The position numbers and the translations under genes were made by a program. Below, in pieces: positions 15,548 to 23,348 of a stretch of DNA of 64,000 nucleotides. The notes below the pieces were generated by a model. That model saw only the letters and a program-made list of their open reading frames with translations. It made no database searches and was not told the origin of the DNA. Each line of letters begins with the position of its first letter. Within the stretch, counting starts at the first letter, position 1. Origin of the DNA: Butyrivibrio sp. WCD3002 (GTDB taxonomy: Bacteria; Bacillota; Clostridia; Lachnospirales; Lachnospiraceae); contig NZ_AUJO01000007.1 in assembly GCF_000424265.1 (NCBI RefSeq), forward strand, positions 62,001-126,000. The letters run 5' to 3'.

Positions 15548-15564
15548 TTATAATTAATATATAG
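15548..15564 (+). repeat. 17-bp AT-rich sequence, copy 1
   Basis: TTATAATTAATATATAG is found here and again at 20382-20398. Each copy contains TATAAT and lies about 40 nt upstream of a start codon (15606 and 20438), so it may be a shared -10/leader element. Confidence 0.4.
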
Positions 15565-15605
15565 GGATGGTTGAGCCAACTGCTTTTGCAGAGAAGGGAT
15601 GACAT

Positions 15606-16085
15606 GTGAGAAAAGAAGAAAGCAATTACCAATATGGATTTAGTTTATCTTCTGCAGATGAAAAGAGAATCGAAACAAAGCTGAATTGGAATCGAACGAT
15701 TATCCCTGGCAATACATTTACGATTACCAGGGGCTTCGGATCAAGTTTATTTATGATGACATGGGATGAATGGGAACTATTTGAGAATATGCTTGATTCT
15801 TTGCCAATGGACGCTTCTGAAAAAAGAATTTTGGTGAGATATTTTATTGCCAGTGCAACGGATACATTTGTTGATAATCAATGGGTAATGATGTTGCCAA
15901 TGGATTTAATAAGGTTTGCTGAAATAAAAAAAGGGGCAGTCATCAGAGGAAAGGCGGGATTTGCTCAGATCATCAGTTCAGAAAACGCGGAAAGCATTGA
16001 CTGTATAAGTGGTGTTGAGGAATTAAGGGCAAGACTCATGTATCAGGCTGCATTGATTGATGTTGGAAAGCTAAAGAAGCTATGA
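15606..16085 (+). CDS. MraZ/SpoVT-AbrB-like protein
   Basis: A 159-residue protein with GTG start at 15606 behind AGAAGGGA. Its layout follows MraZ: a first beta unit, then FTITRGFGSSLFMMTWDEWE and a helix with LDSLPMDASEKRILVRYF, then a second unit with ASATDTFVDNQWVMMLPMDL and a final strand GAVIRGKAGFAQI. MraZ has the same order (…LTRGLDxCLxxYPxxEWE…, …RxFxRxFxxGAxxxxxDxxGRxxIPxxLR…). The DxKGR signature loops are degenerate, so DNA binding may be altered. Position between a VWA protein and rtcB suggests regulator or structural partner of the RNA-repair operon. Assignment is by eye. Confidence 0.55.
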   Translation: MRKEESNYQYGFSLSSADEKRIETKLNWNRTIIPGNTFTITRGFGSSLFMMTWDEWELFENMLDSLPMDASEKRILVRYFIASATDTFVDNQWVMMLPMDLIRFAEIKKGAVIRGKAGFAQIISSENAESIDCISGVEELRARLMYQAALIDVGKLKKL

Positions 16086-16095
16086 TGGAGGTGCT

Positions 16096-17373
16096 ATGCA
16101 GATAATAACAGGAAAATATAATACAGCGAAGGTTTTCATAGATAATTGCGAAGATACATGTATTGAGCAAATAAGAAGCTTGCTTGATCAGGAGCCTTTT
16201 CGCGATGCTAAGGTCAGAATAATGCCTGATTGTCATGCTGGAAAGAGTTGCGTTATAGGGTTCACGGCAGATTTGGGAGATAAGATTATTCCAAATATCG
16301 TCGGTGTAGATATTGGCTGTGGAATGCTGACTGTTGAGCTGGGAAAAGTGGATATAGATTTTGTCAGGCTTGATGAAGTAATCAGGACTTATGTGCCTTC
16401 CGGTAGAGAAGTCAATGAAGGCAGACTCATGAGATTTCCAAAGATCCAGGAAATGAGATGCTTCAGAGAACTTGAAGATACAAGAAAGATGGAGCGAGCT
16501 ATAGGGTCCCTTGGCGGAGGGAATCATTTCATAGAGATAGATACTGATGAGGAAGGCAATAAGTACCTTGTAATTCATACTGGGAGCAGGCAGCTTGGTA
16601 TTCAGGTATGTGATATTTATCAGAAACAGGCTATTGGTATACATACTGGCAAAGAAGCGCTTTGGGACGAAGAAGAGCGAATCAAGAAAGAATATAAGGC
16701 TGCTGGTAGGAGAGCAGAAATCCATGATGTTATTATGGAACTTCATAGAAATTTCAGGCAGACATCTCCGGATGTTCCGGTGGACTTATGTTTCCTTACT
16801 GGCAAGTATAGTCAGAACTATCTTTATGATATGAAGATATGTCAGGAATTTGCTGATGAGAACAGGCACATGATTGCAAAACAGATAATTGAACATTATG
16901 GTTTTAATCCTGTCAGTGAATTCACAACAGTTCATAACTATATTGACCATGAATCCAATATCATACGTAAGGGTGCGGTTTCAGCTAAGGTTGGAGAAAA
17001 ACTGCTTATTCCAATCAACATGAGGGATGGTTCGTTGATATGTATAGGTAAAGGCAATGATGATTGGAACTGCTCAGCTCCTCACGGCGCAGGAAGACTT
17101 TATTCCAGAACAGAAGCTTTCAATAGATTTACTGTTGAAGAGTTTGAGAAAACCATGAAAGACGCAGGTATTTATACTACTTGTGTTAACCATTCCACTC
17201 TTGATGAGAGCCCATTTGCATACAAGGGTATGGATGATATTGTTGAAAACATTGAACCTACTGCAGATATTGTAAAGGTAATTAAACCAATTTACAATTT
17301 CAAGGCTAACAGTACAACCATTAAAAAGACAGAAAGACAAATACAAAAGGAAGCGCTAGCTGAGGAAGAATAG
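16096..17373 (+). CDS. rtcB: RNA ligase RtcB, copy 2
   Basis: A 425-residue second RtcB, about 50 residues longer than copy 1 because of an insert in the middle (about residues 180-230) and a C-terminal extension. The motif set is complete: MPDCHAGK, GVDIGCGM, GGGNHFIEI, VIHTGSRQLG, and APHGAGR with the guanylylated His. The RBS GGAGG is at 16085. In copy 1 the third motif ends RHLG, here RQLG. The two copies are clearly divergent rather than a recent duplication, so they may act on different RNA ends or different substrates (inference). Confidence 0.92.
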   Translation: MQIITGKYNTAKVFIDNCEDTCIEQIRSLLDQEPFRDAKVRIMPDCHAGKSCVIGFTADLGDKIIPNIVGVDIGCGMLTVELGKVDIDFVRLDEVIRTYVPSGREVNEGRLMRFPKIQEMRCFRELEDTRKMERAIGSLGGGNHFIEIDTDEEGNKYLVIHTGSRQLGIQVCDIYQKQAIGIHTGKEALWDEEERIKKEYKAAGRRAEIHDVIMELHRNFRQTSPDVPVDLCFLTGKYSQNYLYDMKICQEFADENRHMIAKQIIEHYGFNPVSEFTTVHNYIDHESNIIRKGAVSAKVGEKLLIPINMRDGSLICIGKGNDDWNCSAPHGAGRLYSRTEAFNRFTVEEFEKTMKDAGIYTTCVNHSTLDESPFAYKGMDDIVENIEPTADIVKVIKPIYNFKANSTTIKKTERQIQKEALAEEE

Positions 17374-17420
17374 ATATCTGCACGTAGGAGAAAAGGACGA
17401 ATGTATAGTGAGGAAATTAC

Positions 17421-18293
17421 ATGTTAGTTGAAAATATAGTACAAACTATTACTGAGTATCTTGATAAGGAAGAACTGCATTATGAGTATATTGAGGACAT
17501 CCATCGTTTTGACCTTTGTTTTAAGTTGGACGATTCTGTGACCTGCAAAACTGATATAAGGCTGTTGGTTGATGAAGAGGGTTCTGATTGCTTAATAGTA
17601 GGTAGTCCTAATCTTGGAGCTATTTCAAAGAATAAAACAGAATTGATAATGCTGCTGTTTGCAATTAATAGCCAAGCCAGTAGAGGAATTTGGCAAATAG
17701 ATGAAGATAATGAAGTCCGGTATATACGTACATTGCCGTTGGAAGGTGATGCAGTTTTAACAGATGAAATGCTCGAGACCTTTATTTATAGTGTTCCACA
17801 AATAGTGGATAGATATGCTGATTCTATAGCGGCAGTATCGATGGGCCTTTCAACATCAGAAAAAGAATTAGAATCTTTATACAACGAAAGTGAAGATGTT
17901 GCAGAGACTTCTTATAATGAATCTTCTGACACTCGGGAATCTGATGCTATGGAAGGGATACTTCTATGGATCAATGATCAGAGAAAGGCTTATACTAACC
18001 GAGTCACAGCCGAGACAATTATAAAAAAGGTATGTGATAAGTATGGGATTAGTGAAGAAAAAATCAGATCAAATAATAGAAACTCTGAAACACTTCTTCC
18101 CAGACGGCTAATTATGTACTTTTGCAGTGAACTGGCTGATATGTCTTTGGAAGAAATATCGTGCGTTTTAGGAAAAAGAAATCATACTACTGTAATGAAT
18201 GGAATAAACAGAATAAAAGAACAAAAGAAATCAGATAGCGAATTAAGTAATTCAATTGAAGAAATTGAAAGAGAAATACGCCAAAATTATTAA
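17421..18293 (+). CDS. YbjN-like domain fused to DnaA DNA-binding domain IV
   Basis: A 290-residue protein with two parts. The N-terminal ~135 residues look like a YbjN/CesT-like alpha-beta chaperone fold (DIRLLVDEEGSDCLIVGS, then MLLFAINSQASRGIWQID, DNEVRYIRTLPL). After an acidic linker, residues 180-275 match DnaA domain IV: ETIIKKVCDKYGI, LPRRLIMYFCSELADMS, LEEISCVLGKRNHTTVMNG. The last motif corresponds to GGRDHTTV, which reads the DnaA box. No AAA+ domain is present. It might compete with DnaA at DnaA boxes or bring the N-domain to them (inference). It ends the RNA-repair operon; a terminator follows. Confidence 0.75.
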   Translation: MLVENIVQTITEYLDKEELHYEYIEDIHRFDLCFKLDDSVTCKTDIRLLVDEEGSDCLIVGSPNLGAISKNKTELIMLLFAINSQASRGIWQIDEDNEVRYIRTLPLEGDAVLTDEMLETFIYSVPQIVDRYADSIAAVSMGLSTSEKELESLYNESEDVAETSYNESSDTRESDAMEGILLWINDQRKAYTNRVTAETIIKKVCDKYGISEEKIRSNNRNSETLLPRRLIMYFCSELADMSLEEISCVLGKRNHTTVMNGINRIKEQKKSDSELSNSIEEIEREIRQNY

Positions 18294-18300
18294 AAACGCT

Positions 18301-18335
18301 TGAGATGGACCTATTATGGCCATCTCATTATTTAT
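18301..18335 (+). terminator. Terminator of the RNA-repair operon
   Basis: TGAGATGG (18301-18308) and CCATCTCA (18320-18327) form an 8-bp stem with an 11-nt loop, followed by TTATTTAT. It lies 8 nt behind the stop of the YbjN-DnaA gene. Confidence 0.65.
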
Positions 18336-18440
18336 CATTATCTCTAATAAGGTTCTCTAACAACAACTTAGAACAAATAATATTGAAAGGAACATTGGTA
18401 GTGTCTGATAGTTGTTGATTCTAATGGTCGGAATAGGATA

Positions 18441-18732
18441 TCAAAATACCTTATTTAATAGTATCATTGTAACTTTTTTGGCTATTATACCAATAATAAA
18501 TGGAATTATATAGCACAAGACATAATACCATAAACCAAGTGTATCTTTGACAACGTTATTGGCTATCCCTTCAATTATTCCCCTAAAGAAAACATCTCCA
18601 ATTGCACCCAGAATGCCATGCTTTGATAGCTCTTTATCGATTCTCCTATCGCGTTCTTTGTTTATAAGACTAATTATTGTGTGTCTAAAAAATACTTATT
18701 CCAACAATAATGCTTATTATTTGGATTATCAT
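18441..18732 (-). pseudogene. Small membrane protein gene, frameshifted
   Basis: On the minus strand, ATG at 18732 has an RBS (GGAGG, complement of 18743-18747) and opens MIIQIISIIVGISIF, then hits TAG. One extra base in a run of six A on the plus strand (18687-18692) explains this: with one base less the frame continues for 96 residues, with GAIGDVFFRGIIEGIANNV and a C-terminal membrane helix (YIIPFIIGIIAKK), to TGA at 18441. The length (292 bp, 3n+1) fits a single insertion. It is either a recent pseudogene, a slippage-switched gene, or a sequencing error. Apart from this gene, 18336-18902 holds nothing I can support. Confidence 0.5.
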
Positions 18733-18902
18733 ATTTTTAAAACCTCCAAGTGATTGGTTCTCTATATGTTATAATTTTTATATCAAGATTACGTTATTTA
18801 TATGATTATAAATAACTACTGTCAATAGCAAATAGCAAAGAGGGTATTAGTTTATTAAGTATGACAGATATTTGATTCTAACTTTTTACGAGGTAAGTGC
18901 AT

Positions 18903-20387
18903 ATGAATAATAATGTAAACATCAGGAAATATGAGATTACAGATAAGGGTGCTGTAGAAAAACTTATGCAGCAGGATCAGCAATACCACATTAATGGTGA
19001 TCCCGATTTTTTCGTTCCAGTTCAAAACTACTATGAAGATGATTTTTATGAGGATTTATGTGATGAAAATCCGTGCTTTGCATATGTTGCAGAAGCGGAT
19101 GAAAATGTTGTGGGCTGCATTATTTGTTTTTATGATGATGTAAATTCTCATGATCAGATATTCCAGAATAATATTATGATAGCTGAGATTTTTGTCGGTG
19201 ATGATTATAAGCGCCGGGGAATAGCAACAAAATTGTTCGAAGTGGTTAAGGCTAAAGCAGAGGATGAAGGGATGGACTTCATAACATTAGATGTTTATGA
19301 TTTCAATACGGCTGCAAAAGCGTTTTATGAATCTGTTGGGCTGACTACAAATAGAGAATATATGAAGCTGTCTATAACACCAAAAAAGGATGCAAGAATA
19401 CTGGATAAACAGCGCTATCATATTGAACATGAATTTTTACGAGATTATTTTTTTGAAGAAGGGCAGAGTTTTATTGCAAACCTAAGTAAGGAATACCTTT
19501 ATTACACATATTGTCATCATTTTGGAAGACATTATAGTAGCAGTGATTTTAACTGCGAAGAAAAAAGATATGACGGATATAAGCTTTCTATAATAACACT
19601 TCCAAAAGAAAAAATTCATATGCTTTGCCGGAGAATTGTCTATTACTACACGGATGACTTCTCGGACTATGCTATGTATACAGTTGAATATGACAATGAA
19701 CTTAGAGGATATTTCTTGTGTGAGTGGCAAGAATATGAAGGTGGGTTCAATCATATTAATCACGGCGAAATTGCGGACTCTGAAAATGATCAGCTGGCAA
19801 AAATTAGAAAACTGATTGGAGCGCGAACCAATGGGAATGCCAGTATGGGCATGGTAAGTACTTCCGTCTCTAAGGATAATGATGAAATATTTTTTGATGT
19901 TGCGATAGAAAGTGCTATTGAGGAAGCTTTTGAAGGTCTTGAAATTAGTTATAACAAGGAAAATGATGAGGGAGATACAATATATAAATTCTTTTTCGAC
20001 TTCGATGGGCAGAATATTCCTTTTATGATAGCTCGATTTGCAGATAGCATTAAGGCACTAGCATATATTGAATGTGACAGTGGAGTGAATAATAATCTGG
20101 AGATGCTCAAGTTTTTGAACTATATGAATGGTGCAATAAAATATGTAAAATTTGAAAGCGATGAAGATGGAGTGAGCATTTCTTATGATTATATGGTAGG
20201 GAGAAGAGCTGTATCACAAGGAGAGGCAGAAGAAATCATTCAATGTCTAATTACAATATGTAACCTATATCAGGTTTTGATAAGATATGTTGCTGAGGGT
20301 AGTATTACTGCTGATGAGGCTATTAAAAAAGTAGAAAATGATAATTATCGGAAGGATGGGCAGCATGTGTCCATCCTTTTTTTATAA
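18903..20387 (+). CDS. GNAT acetyltransferase fused to a YbjN-like C-domain
   Basis: A 494-residue protein. Residues 1-160 form a GNAT N-acetyltransferase with the acetyl-CoA loop DDYKRRGIATKLFE and the late DFNTAAKAFYESVGL. A central part (165-325) is unknown. The last ~140 residues resemble YbjN: FFFDFDGQNIPFMIA, LEMLKFLNYMNGAIKYVKF, DGVSISYDYMVGRRAVS, then a helix. The neighbouring gene at 17421 also has a YbjN-like part. The start is ATG 18903 behind GAGGTAAG. The last codons form a terminator hairpin. Substrate unknown; acetylation of a protein or tRNA is possible. Confidence 0.7.
   Translation: MNNNVNIRKYEITDKGAVEKLMQQDQQYHINGDPDFFVPVQNYYEDDFYEDLCDENPCFAYVAEADENVVGCIICFYDDVNSHDQIFQNNIMIAEIFVGDDYKRRGIATKLFEVVKAKAEDEGMDFITLDVYDFNTAAKAFYESVGLTTNREYMKLSITPKKDARILDKQRYHIEHEFLRDYFFEEGQSFIANLSKEYLYYTYCHHFGRHYSSSDFNCEEKRYDGYKLSIITLPKEKIHMLCRRIVYYYTDDFSDYAMYTVEYDNELRGYFLCEWQEYEGGFNHINHGEIADSENDQLAKIRKLIGARTNGNASMGMVSTSVSKDNDEIFFDVAIESAIEEAFEGLEISYNKENDEGDTIYKFFFDFDGQNIPFMIARFADSIKALAYIECDSGVNNNLEMLKFLNYMNGAIKYVKFESDEDGVSISYDYMVGRRAVSQGEAEEIIQCLITICNLYQVLIRYVAEGSITADEAIKKVENDNYRKDGQHVSILFL
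20352..20384 (+). terminator. Terminator overlapping the end of the GNAT-YbjN gene
   Basis: AAGGATGG (20352-20359) pairs with CCATCCTT (20371-20378), followed by TTTTTT. The hairpin lies within the final codons and directly precedes the stop at 20385. Confidence 0.7.
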
Positions 20388-20398
20388 TTAATATATAG
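20382..20398 (+). repeat. 17-bp AT-rich sequence, copy 2
   Basis: Identical to 15548-15564 (TTATAATTAATATATAG). It sits 40 nt before the ATG at 20438, where copy 1 sits 42 nt before its gene. Confidence 0.4.
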
Positions 20399-20437
20399 AG
20401 TACTTTCAAGACAGGTTATTGGGAAGGAGACTAGCAT

Positions 20438-20659
20438 ATGCGAAGAAAATATATTGATATCTACAACCCCATTGATTTAACTGACGGTGTAAGAATGACA
20501 ACGTTAAAGAATGTCCCACCGCTGATAGTAAAGAGAATTGGGCATATGTTATCGGACCCATTATTGGTTATGATCAAAAGAAATATGGAAAAGGTAACGT
20601 CAGACATTATATATCAAGACATAAGAAAAACAAATGTTGAGGGGCAGAAAAACAACTGA
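20438..20659 (+). CDS. 73-residue hypothetical protein
   Basis: ATG 20438 is preceded by GAAGGAGAC. The basic product starts MRRKYIDIYNPIDLTDG and contains PPLIVKRIGHMLSDPLL, probably a small helical fold. It is not recognised. The downstream genes are spaced so that it may lead an operon with the ADP-ribosylglycohydrolase. Confidence 0.5.
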   Translation: MRRKYIDIYNPIDLTDGVRMTTLKNVPPLIVKRIGHMLSDPLLVMIKRNMEKVTSDIIYQDIRKTNVEGQKNN

Positions 20660-20734
20660 TAAAGCATGACAATGCGGCACAAAAGCATTAGAAATAACTA
20701 AATATGCTAACACCAAAATGAGAGGAGAATGCAT

Positions 20735-21595
20735 ATGATAGGAGCTATAATTGGCGATATGGTTGGAAGCCTGTATGAATTTGACAATATAAAGGATAAA
20801 AGGTTCTTTTTCCTAACAAAGTACAGCTTACCGACAGATGATAGCATTATGACAATTGCTATTTCTAAAGCATTATATGATTTTGTGGAAATCCCTATTG
20901 ATAGCGAGGAAAAGGAAAAAGCGCTATATGATGCATGTGAGAAGTATATGGTCTCGTATGGAAAAATGTATCCTGATGTTGGATACGGAGGAAGATTTAG
21001 AAAATGGCTAAAGAATCCTAATAGAAAACCTTATGAAAGTTATGGGAATGGCTCCGCTATGAGAGTATCACCGGTTGGATGGTTCTGTGACTCTCTGGAG
21101 GAAACTCTTAAGATAGCGAGAATTACTGCCTTACCTTCACATAATCATCCGGAAGGAATAAAAGGTGCGCAGGCTATTGCTGCAGGTATTTATCTTTTGA
21201 GAAGTGGAAAAACAAAAGATGATGTAAAACAGTATATATCATCAACCTTTGGATATGATCTTGATAGAACTATTGATGAAATTCGCCCTACATACACATT
21301 TCATGTTTCATGCCAGAGATCTGTCCCGGAAGCAATTATCGCATTTCTTGAAGGTACATCCTATGAGGATGTTGTAAGAAATGCTGTATCAATCGGCGGT
21401 GATAGTGACACCATAGCATGTATGGCAGGGGCTCTGGCAGAAGTAATATATCCTATTCCAGAGGAGATAAGAAATAGTGCTGCTGAGAACATTGCTAGAT
21501 ATCACATGATAACAAGTGAAGACCTTGTCTATTATAATTCGGTTGTTATGCCCATGAAAAACAAAATTTTTGGAGAACAGGTATTTTCGATTTGA
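20735..21595 (+). CDS. ADP-ribosylglycohydrolase family protein
   Basis: A 286-residue DraG/ARH-fold hydrolase that should remove ADP-ribose from proteins or nucleic acid, or cleave related ADP-ribosyl compounds. Metal-site signatures are all present: GAIIGDMVGS at the N-terminus, PTDDSIMT, GNGSAMRVSP, LPSHNHPEGIKGA, and SIGGDSDTIACMAGA near residue 225. The start is ATG 20735, six bases after a nearer ATG that abuts AGAGGAGAA. It overlaps the next hydrolase gene by 4 bp. The pair points to NAD or ADP-ribose metabolism inside the element's cargo. Confidence 0.92.
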   Translation: MIGAIIGDMVGSLYEFDNIKDKRFFFLTKYSLPTDDSIMTIAISKALYDFVEIPIDSEEKEKALYDACEKYMVSYGKMYPDVGYGGRFRKWLKNPNRKPYESYGNGSAMRVSPVGWFCDSLEETLKIARITALPSHNHPEGIKGAQAIAAGIYLLRSGKTKDDVKQYISSTFGYDLDRTIDEIRPTYTFHVSCQRSVPEAIIAFLEGTSYEDVVRNAVSIGGDSDTIACMAGALAEVIYPIPEEIRNSAAENIARYHMITSEDLVYYNSVVMPMKNKIFGEQVFSI

Positions 21596-22110
21596 AATTA
21601 TTGAGAAATAGTCAGCGTAAAAATGATATAAAACGACTACTAATAATTATTGATATGCAGAAAGAGCTGATTGCCTTGAAATCTGAATCCGATCCAGACG
21701 AAGCAAATTCAGTAGTTGAGTCAATAAAAAAGAAAATAAAAGAATTTGATAAAGATAACATAATAGCATGCCGGGAAACAAAAGGAGACTATTGTCAAGG
21801 TAACCCCGAGTGGGAAATTGAGGACGGTATATCAAAGGCAATATATGGTGCTCGTATCATTGATAAAGGAAATGATTTTTCATATGAACTAGCAAAAATC
21901 ATTGAAGAGGAAGTGTCACAAACAAAGCTAGAGATTGAAATTGTAGGAGCTCTGCTTGATAGGTGTATTATTTCAAATGCATTTCTATTACGTTTGATGG
22001 TTCCTGATGCAAAGATACGTGTGGATTTGAATTGTTGTCTGGCTACTGATATCGTTTGCCAAGATGAAGCCGTCAGAGTAATGGAAAGATGCGGAATTGA
22101 TGTTTTATAA
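21592..22110 (+). CDS. Isochorismatase-like/nicotinamidase-type cysteine hydrolase
   Basis: A 172-residue hydrolase of the isochorismatase fold. The catalytic triad candidates are Asp in LLIIIDMQKEL, Lys in RIIDKGNDFSY, and Cys in GALLDRCIISNAFLLR. The spacing resembles nicotinamidase rather than isochorismatase. TTG at 21592 overlaps the preceding stop (4-bp overlap), so translation is coupled to the ADP-ribosylglycohydrolase. A nicotinamidase would recycle the nicotinamide released when NAD is used for ADP-ribosylation; that pathway link is inferred. Confidence 0.75.
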   Translation: MKLLRNSQRKNDIKRLLIIIDMQKELIALKSESDPDEANSVVESIKKKIKEFDKDNIIACRETKGDYCQGNPEWEIEDGISKAIYGARIIDKGNDFSYELAKIIEEEVSQTKLEIEIVGALLDRCIISNAFLLRLMVPDAKIRVDLNCCLATDIVCQDEAVRVMERCGIDVL

Positions 22111-22148
22111 AACCGCTAATGGACTTACGAAAAGAAAGAAGGGAAAGG

Positions 22149-22841
22149 ATGATTGCTGATAATTCACAGACAAAAGAAGGTATAGAAATTAGATGCATCA
22201 AACTACAAGAACTAAATAGCGTGCTGGATATTGAAGAATGCTGCTCACTTCCTAAAGTCCCCAGCGATAGAGAAAGAATATTGAAAACAGTAACGTTGGT
22301 CCCTGAAATGACTTTAGTGGCAGTAGAAACAGCAACAGGAAGAGTCGTTGGCTTTGTTCAAGGATTTCCCACATATGAAAGAACGTTTCGAAAAGCATTT
22401 TATAAGGATTCTGCTTTTTATAACCCCAATGGAGATACGTTAGTAATTATGGCGGTAAATGTAATTCCAAATTATCGTGGCGCTGGAATAGAGAAGCAAC
22501 TGGTCTATACTCTTTGCATCAATGAATTTCAGAACGGAAGAAAAAGGGCTGTTCTGCTTTGTCATCCAATGAAAGTCCACATGTTTGAAAAACTTCGCTT
22601 TAATGACCTGGGAAAGACAGATATAAGACGCGGCGGTAAGATGTGGCATGAGATGCGTCTTTCGATGGAAAAATGGGGAGTCATGAAATGTGATGCGTGC
22701 GGCAATACTTCTCCAATGACACTTTACGATAATGGGTATGATTATTGCTGCGAATTATGTGGAAACAGGACGGATAATGAAACTGGCAAATTACATTCCG
22801 TTCTTGATGATTCCGAGGATGACATTATTTTTTGTGAGTAG
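22149..22841 (+). CDS. GNAT-like acetyltransferase with C-terminal zinc ribbon
   Basis: A 230-residue protein from ATG 22149 (RBS AGAAGGGA); an earlier ATG at 22119 lacks an RBS. Residues about 10-175 resemble a GNAT fold (LVIMAVNVIPNYRGAGIEKQL contains the R-G-x-G acetyl-CoA loop; then VLLCHPMKVHMFEKLRF). The C-terminus has CDACGN and CELCGN, a four-cysteine zinc ribbon, followed by an acidic tail. It follows the hydrolase with an 8-bp gap if the upstream start is used. Substrate unknown; the zinc ribbon may bind nucleic acid. Confidence 0.68.
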   Translation: MIADNSQTKEGIEIRCIKLQELNSVLDIEECCSLPKVPSDRERILKTVTLVPEMTLVAVETATGRVVGFVQGFPTYERTFRKAFYKDSAFYNPNGDTLVIMAVNVIPNYRGAGIEKQLVYTLCINEFQNGRKRAVLLCHPMKVHMFEKLRFNDLGKTDIRRGGKMWHEMRLSMEKWGVMKCDACGNTSPMTLYDNGYDYCCELCGNRTDNETGKLHSVLDDSEDDIIFCE

Positions 22842-23082
22842 CCATGGGACAATGATGATTCGGATTTGAAATACTACAGTGGAGGCCCCCTTTAAGAAGG
22901 GCAATCACCATAAAAAAGAGAAGAATCCTCAAAAGATTGTTTTAAAATATCGTCAAAAGAAAAAAGAGAAGCATATAAGGAAAAGGAATCGTCGGCAAAA
23001 AAACAAAAGCAAATATTTAAGGAATGGCTAAGAAGTTGTTGATGGCTGAGATTATTTAATACATGAGGAAGGGAATTATACT
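22842..23082. other. Intergenic stretch without a supported gene
   Basis: The stretch is A-rich and has three short overlapping frames. One (from a GTG near 22880) would code for a 50-residue, extremely Lys/Arg-rich peptide without a good RBS context; another frame reads as a charged peptide after two stops. They may be remains of a decayed gene. No promoter or terminator is clear. Confidence 0.4.
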
Positions 23083-23241
23083 ATGTGTCTGGTTGGATTC
23101 GCGGAAAGATTACGGAGTGATTATAAGAAAATTAAGAGTATAGTTGAAACAACTGTAGATCCTAAAAAGCCACGTCTTGATTTGAAAGCTATTCGTGAGG
23201 AGAGAAATAGGCTGGCGGAAGCCAGCAATAAAATGAGATGA
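23083..23241 (+). CDS. 52-residue hypothetical protein
   Basis: ATG 23083 is preceded by GAGGAAGGG. The 52-residue helical, charged product (MCLVGFAERLRSDYKKI ... NRLAEASNKMR) has no recognised family. It may be a truncated gene, since the helical part breaks off without a domain end. Confidence 0.4.
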   Translation: MCLVGFAERLRSDYKKIKSIVETTVDPKKPRLDLKAIREERNRLAEASNKMR

Positions 23242-23348
23242 CTATCCATGTACTGATAATCGTGGATTTCTCGTTATTGAAAAGCAATATGGGTTGGTAG
23301 CTGCCCATGCTGGTTGAAATTGGTGGTGTTACTATTGGGGGATGGGTT

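Noticed and set aside
16036..16746. Long minus-strand open frame of 236 codons opposite rtcB copy 2
   Set aside because: It lies wholly antisense to a gene with full RtcB motifs, has no RBS, and its translation is low-complexity.
22880..23027. Highly basic 50-codon frame
   Set aside because: Composition follows from an A-rich stretch, all three frames are open for parts of it, and no RBS is convincing.
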